Source of the DNA: Acidobacteriota bacterium
GTDB lineage: Bacteria > Pseudomonadota > Alphaproteobacteria > Caulobacterales > Hyphomonadaceae
DNA: 64,000 nucleotides
Direction: 5' to 3'
Assembly (NCBI GenBank): GCA_016712445.1
Contig: JADJRB010000002.1
Span: 496,001-560,000, forward strand
The first letter of the stretch is position 1; each line of letters starts with the position of its first letter. This document shows positions 61,601 to 64,000 of the stretch, in pieces. Position numbers and translations under genes: made by a program. A model generated the notes under the pieces. It did no database searches. It was not told the origin of the DNA and was given only the letters and a program-made list of their open reading frames with translations.

Positions 61601-62801
61601 GATCGCACTGGCCTATGGCCACGATATCGGCGGCACGATCCAGAGCCGTACCAAGGTCACCGGCACACTCGACGCGCCGGCAATCGAAGCCAAGGCAGAT
61701 ATCCACAACGGGCTCTACGAATACGGCGCGACCGGCCTCAGCCTCAAGGATCTCGAACTCAACGCCAACCTGGCGAACCGGGTGATTGCGCTTACGGGAT
61801 CAGGCGCGGGTGCCGAAGGAGGCCGTGTCACCCTGAATGGGCGCCTCGCCGAAGATGAAGCCGGCGTGACCGTGAACCTCGATCGGTTGCTGGTCTACGA
61901 CCGCATGGGTGACATCGCCCGCCTGTCGGGCGAAGCCAAGTTGACGGAAGGCGCCAAGGACCGCGTGCTGAGCGGCGACCTCAAGATCGACGAGGCACGC
62001 TTCAACGTCGAGAACTTCTCGAACAACTCCATTCGTACACTGAATGTCCGATGGACCACCGATGATCCGGACGCGCAGCGCGCCGCCGTGCTTCGAAAGC
62101 CCATCCGGCTGGACCTCGGCGTCACAGCCCAGCGCGGCGTATTTGTCACCGGGCGCGGCCTCAACAGCGACTGGGCGCTTGATATCGACGTCACCGGCCG
62201 GCCCGACAGCCTGCTGCTGAAAGGGCGTGCAACGTTGGTACGCGGAACACTTGAACTCGCCCAGCGGCCTTTCGAATTCGAAAGTGGCCGCATTACATTC
62301 GACGGACCGATTGATTCCGCCCAGATGGCCATTTCCGCCAATCGCGAGGTCGACGGATTCTCCGTGCGGGCTGATGTCAGCGGCGCGCCGGCCAATCCGG
62401 AGATCGAACTGTCGAGCACACCGTCGCTTCCCCAGGACGAGATCCTCTCGCGCATGTTGTTCGGTCGCTCTTCCGTCGATCTGTCCGCGCTCGAAGCAGC
62501 TGAACTGGCGCAATCGATCGCGCGCCTTGCGGGCCAGGATACTGGTCTCAACCCCGTGGGCGCGATCCAGTCCGGTCTCGGCGTCGACAGGCTCCGGCTC
62601 GGCGTCGACACGGCCGGCAATCCGGAACTCGGTGTCGGCCAGTATCTTGCCCCTGATGTCTACCTCGAGGTGACAACCAAGGGCGCAGCGGGTAACAGTG
62701 TCGAGGTCGAATGGCAGCCTCGCCCGCAGGTTTCAGTTGCATCCGAGACTAGTTCGACGGGAGATTCGCGCATTTCGGTGCGCTGGAAAAAGGATTACTA
62801 A
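58695..62801 (+). CDS. tamB: TamB translocation and assembly module protein
   Basis: 1368-aa inner-membrane-anchored periplasmic protein. One transmembrane helix at about residues 17-38 is followed by a very long beta-taco region of repeated beta strands, and the C-terminal DUF490 domain (LRLGVDTAGNPELGVGQYLAPDVYLEVTTKG ... SVEVEWQPRPQVSVASETSSTGDSRISVRWKKDY). AsmA/TamB proteins form hydrophobic grooves linking the inner and outer membranes and move phospholipids. The ATG overlaps the tamA stop by one base, the usual tamA-tamB pairing. Confidence 0.94.
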   Translation: MPDRFNPLPIMRRRPIVWATALFVCGLIAVLFAVRLWLSTESGRDFIVSQIDGREVAGYGRLSVRKLEGDPLSEFSIGEIEIRDASGVWLTAEALSVTWSPAALLSRTVDLQSVALKDVSILRRPVRAPRPDSDSKPWEVRLSDAQIKRLYLAQGVAGPESASAISARFLNERSGSIDAHLRIEPLDGAGDRIEATILRDRSAAFDLKVDGYAPAGGVFAHLLQLQDGASAIVSATAAGNLDDGRGEARLTVDGSDKVWLSGKIEDGAVDANVRLDAQALPIRADIASFLGPKVEADVTATFARKFVTFNVAARIAAGTINLSGKSEPNRIELQEPARLQARLATLAPFWEAPRAIALDGTLEARDTGYQYVGDASIELRPEAGLPFEVVSGPVTISLESGRVPFTGDVEIRKAFANNRSAAGIVGDTIKVSGSGNYDLSEKSLLLDAVELTHKSGTAQLLGEVDFADNRLNISGKLTQSIAALPGGFSGSASGFVQAKGAIRDFELGLNLNLAGVTASVSDLNTLVEGRGAVRGMLKFTPDQGDIQRLDVRFPGLEGQVRGRIYGPRSPDITFDAQQIKSLLIAGNEVDLSHVTGNVQRSGAGYLLAANSEGGSASVSGRHVSNLAAKADLLINEGDVSGPVTLTGVSDGQASAVSFVLDRSAKATRFNAIDGRLGTIDFTGSATLFDNGVLQADLDADAQAFTFAGIKFGTLSLKGNAGRSANDALALGAAFEARDVDVSSRLAIDAITGTVTTTNAGYRFEGRLVDKQPGANSDLAFSGMASLSRGYPAGSLSLSGNLLGNPVSTRKDIEWSLGAAPSVDIDLALLGGSLQAVLKPGTDTSSSSVELKSLSIAPLLAAFGYPAVDAVVSGKINGRLYGPNPEGTVDLSATSAVSGLNTALDLDLDGRLDKKSLTLTAQATYGPDLKANAAARLPVQPSQNGFVNLDRDRNLEALLDVNGDLNALRLIALAYGHDIGGTIQSRTKVTGTLDAPAIEAKADIHNGLYEYGATGLSLKDLELNANLANRVIALTGSGAGAEGGRVTLNGRLAEDEAGVTVNLDRLLVYDRMGDIARLSGEAKLTEGAKDRVLSGDLKIDEARFNVENFSNNSIRTLNVRWTTDDPDAQRAAVLRKPIRLDLGVTAQRGVFVTGRGLNSDWALDIDVTGRPDSLLLKGRATLVRGTLELAQRPFEFESGRITFDGPIDSAQMAISANREVDGFSVRADVSGAPANPEIELSSTPSLPQDEILSRMLFGRSSVDLSALEAAELAQSIARLAGQDTGLNPVGAIQSGLGVDRLRLGVDTAGNPELGVGQYLAPDVYLEVTTKGAAGNSVEVEWQPRPQVSVASETSSTGDSRISVRWKKDY

Positions 62802-62946
62802 CGACATTCGGCGTGCCAACAGGCGGCACGAGTGACGTGCTCTCCGACGCAACACTGTCAACGGCATTACATATTTTTATGCACCGCGCTTGTTGCCTTC
62901 CACTTATTGTGGAGGAAAACGATAAAAGAAGCCAAAAGGTAGAAAT

Positions 62947-63327
62947 ATGTTCGAAGAAGCCCGGATTGCAGGTTCCCGTTCCCCCACCCGTATTGACCAA
63001 ATGGTCGGGGAAAAGATTCGCGAATTGCGCACGGCCCAGAATTTCACCCTATCGGAGCTTGGCCAGGAGCTGGGCATCAGCCACCAGCAACTCCAGAAAT
63101 ACGAGACCGGCACCAACCGCCTGAGCGCCGGCATGCTTGCCAGCGTCGCGCGCGTCCTGCGCGTCCCGATCTCCGAATTGTTCCAGGATTCCGAAGCCGG
63201 CGCTGCCGACAAACGCGATCCGGTCTCCGAAGCTCGGGCGCGCTGTCACACGCTGATCGACCGCACCAATTCGGTCGCAAAACTCGAATCGATGGCCAAG
63301 GTGCTCCGCGCCCTGTCGACCGACTGA
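62947..63327 (+). CDS. XRE-family transcriptional regulator
   Basis: 126-aa regulator with a lambda-repressor-like HTH at about residues 20-75 (IRELRTAQNFTLSELGQELGISHQQLQKYETGTNRLSAGMLASVARVLRVPISELF), and a short Ala/Asp-rich tail ending LESMAKVLRALSTD. It resembles the single-domain regulators common in alphaproteobacteria. The 145-bp leader is AT-richer and has an imperfect inverted repeat TCCAC-5-GTGGA (62899-62913) that may be an operator, with AAAAGG near the start. The target is unknown. It is convergent with the serine dehydratase gene. Confidence 0.85.
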   Translation: MFEEARIAGSRSPTRIDQMVGEKIRELRTAQNFTLSELGQELGISHQQLQKYETGTNRLSAGMLASVARVLRVPISELFQDSEAGAADKRDPVSEARARCHTLIDRTNSVAKLESMAKVLRALSTD

Positions 63328-63331
63328 GCCG

Positions 63332-64000
63332 TCAGCACTCGACGACGTTGACCGCCAGCCCGCCTTGGCTCGTCTCCTTGTATTTTGACGACATATCGAT
63401 GCCGGTCTGGCGCATCGTCTCGATCACCTGATCGAGGGACACTTTCGTCTGTTCAAGCGAATGCAGCGCCAGACGCGCCGCGTTCGCTGCCTTCACCGAG
63501 CCGATCGCGTTGCGCTCGATGCAGGGGATCTGGACAAGCCCGCCAACCGGATCGCAGGTCAGGCCGAGATTGTGCTCCATCGCGATCTCGGCCGCATTGG
63601 CCACTTGTTGCGGCGTGCCGCCCCAGACGGCCGCGAGCCCCGCCGCCGCCATCGAGCAGGCGACTCCCACTTCCCCCTGGCAGCCCATCTCGGCGCCGGA
63701 AATCGAGGCCCGCTGCTTGTAGAGCAGCCCTACCCCGCCAGCCGTCAGCAGGAACTTGCGCACCCGCGCGGCGCGGTCCTCTGCTTCCCAACAATAATGC
63801 CGAATCACGGCCGGGATGATTCCCGCCGCGCCATTTGTAGGCGCCGTCACAACCTGGCCGCCCGCAGCGTTCTCCTCGTTGACGGCCATTGCATAGACGT
63901 TCAGCCAGTCGAACAGCTGCTCACGCTCGTTCGAGGGCGGCGCATTCTTGAGTTTCTGCCAGATTTCCGGCGCCCGCCGTCGCACCTTCAGGCTCCCGGG
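63332..64000 (-). CDS. sdaA: L-serine dehydratase, Fe-S single-chain type (C-terminal part)
   Basis: Deaminates L-serine to pyruvate and ammonia with a [4Fe-4S] cluster. The window holds the last 222 residues; the N-terminus lies beyond position 64000. Conserved parts visible: PTNGAAGIIPAV, GAEMGCQGEVGVACSMAAAGL with two cluster-region Cys, MEHNLGLTCDPVGGLVQIPCIERNA with further Cys, and the family C-terminus GGLAVNVVEC. The final Cys inserts into the active site of a neighbouring subunit in studied enzymes. It is convergent with the XRE gene, 4 bp between stops. Confidence 0.94.
   Translation of the reverse strand, partial: PGSLKVRRRAPEIWQKLKNAPPSNEREQLFDWLNVYAMAVNEENAAGGQVVTAPTNGAAGIIPAVIRHYCWEAEDRAARVRKFLLTAGGVGLLYKQRASISGAEMGCQGEVGVACSMAAAGLAAVWGGTPQQVANAAEIAMEHNLGLTCDPVGGLVQIPCIERNAIGSVKAANAARLALHSLEQTKVSLDQVIETMRQTGIDMSSKYKETSQGGLAVNVVEC

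Noticed and set aside
1..64000. CRISPR array or insertion sequence
   Set aside because: No regularly spaced repeats, no transposase-like protein and no terminal inverted repeats were found on reading.

Overview
The window reads as a chromosomal segment of a marine-type alphaproteobacterium, most likely Hyphomonadaceae (Hyphomonas relatives). This is inferred from high G+C, the xseB-ispA-dxs order, a DUF3126 gene, the TonB-receptor style and tightly packed genes; no rRNA gene or marker was available to prove it. There is no prophage, insertion sequence, plasmid gene or CRISPR array.

Layout: 1-2.7 kb holds the C-terminal part of a TonB-dependent receptor with a strong intrinsic terminator, then about 570 bp without a credible gene. 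2.7-4.1 kb holds a glutathione transferase convergent with a GDT1/TMEM165-type Mn2+ exporter, which is preceded by a clear yybP-ykoY manganese riboswitch. 4.3-18.0 kb is the centrepiece, a compact PUFA-synthase-like (pfa, 'secondary lipid') locus: PfaD enoyl reductase, a KS-AT-ACP-ACP protein, a stand-alone ketoreductase, a KS-CLF-AT-hotdog protein of 2025 aa, and a convergent Sfp-type phosphopantetheinyl transferase. Together these supply condensation, malonyl loading, carrier, ketoreduction, dehydration/isomerisation, enoyl reduction and carrier activation. No thioesterase or acyltransferase release domain was recognised.

18.4-29.6 kb holds envelope and lipid-metabolism genes: an OmpA/BON protein, a Pro-repeat helix protein with a C-terminal HHH domain, a CoA transferase, an enoyl-CoA hydratase, a TIGR03084-like protein, GspN, an XRE regulator, an MFS exporter, tRNA-Thr(TGT) and a DUF418 membrane protein. 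A noncoding block at 22.64-22.86 kb can form a long helix and ends in a terminator-like hairpin.

29.8-48.5 kb is mostly housekeeping: metG; an acyl-CoA ligase/aldo-keto reductase/DUF938 operon; xseB-ispA-dxs (isoprenoid precursors); lepB; an MBL hydrolase; an S4 pseudouridine synthase next to a DmdC-like acyl-CoA dehydrogenase; a YceI lipoprotein with a cytochrome b561-YceI fusion; and a Sua5/TsaC protein. 48.5-64 kb holds cysE, an RND efflux operon with its TetR regulator and a palindromic operator, a nitroreductase, queF, a Ca2+/Na+ antiporter, tamA-tamB (outer-membrane biogenesis), an XRE regulator and the C-terminal part of L-serine dehydratase.

Convergent genes are packed extremely tightly. 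Three pairs share a single CTAG as both stop codons.
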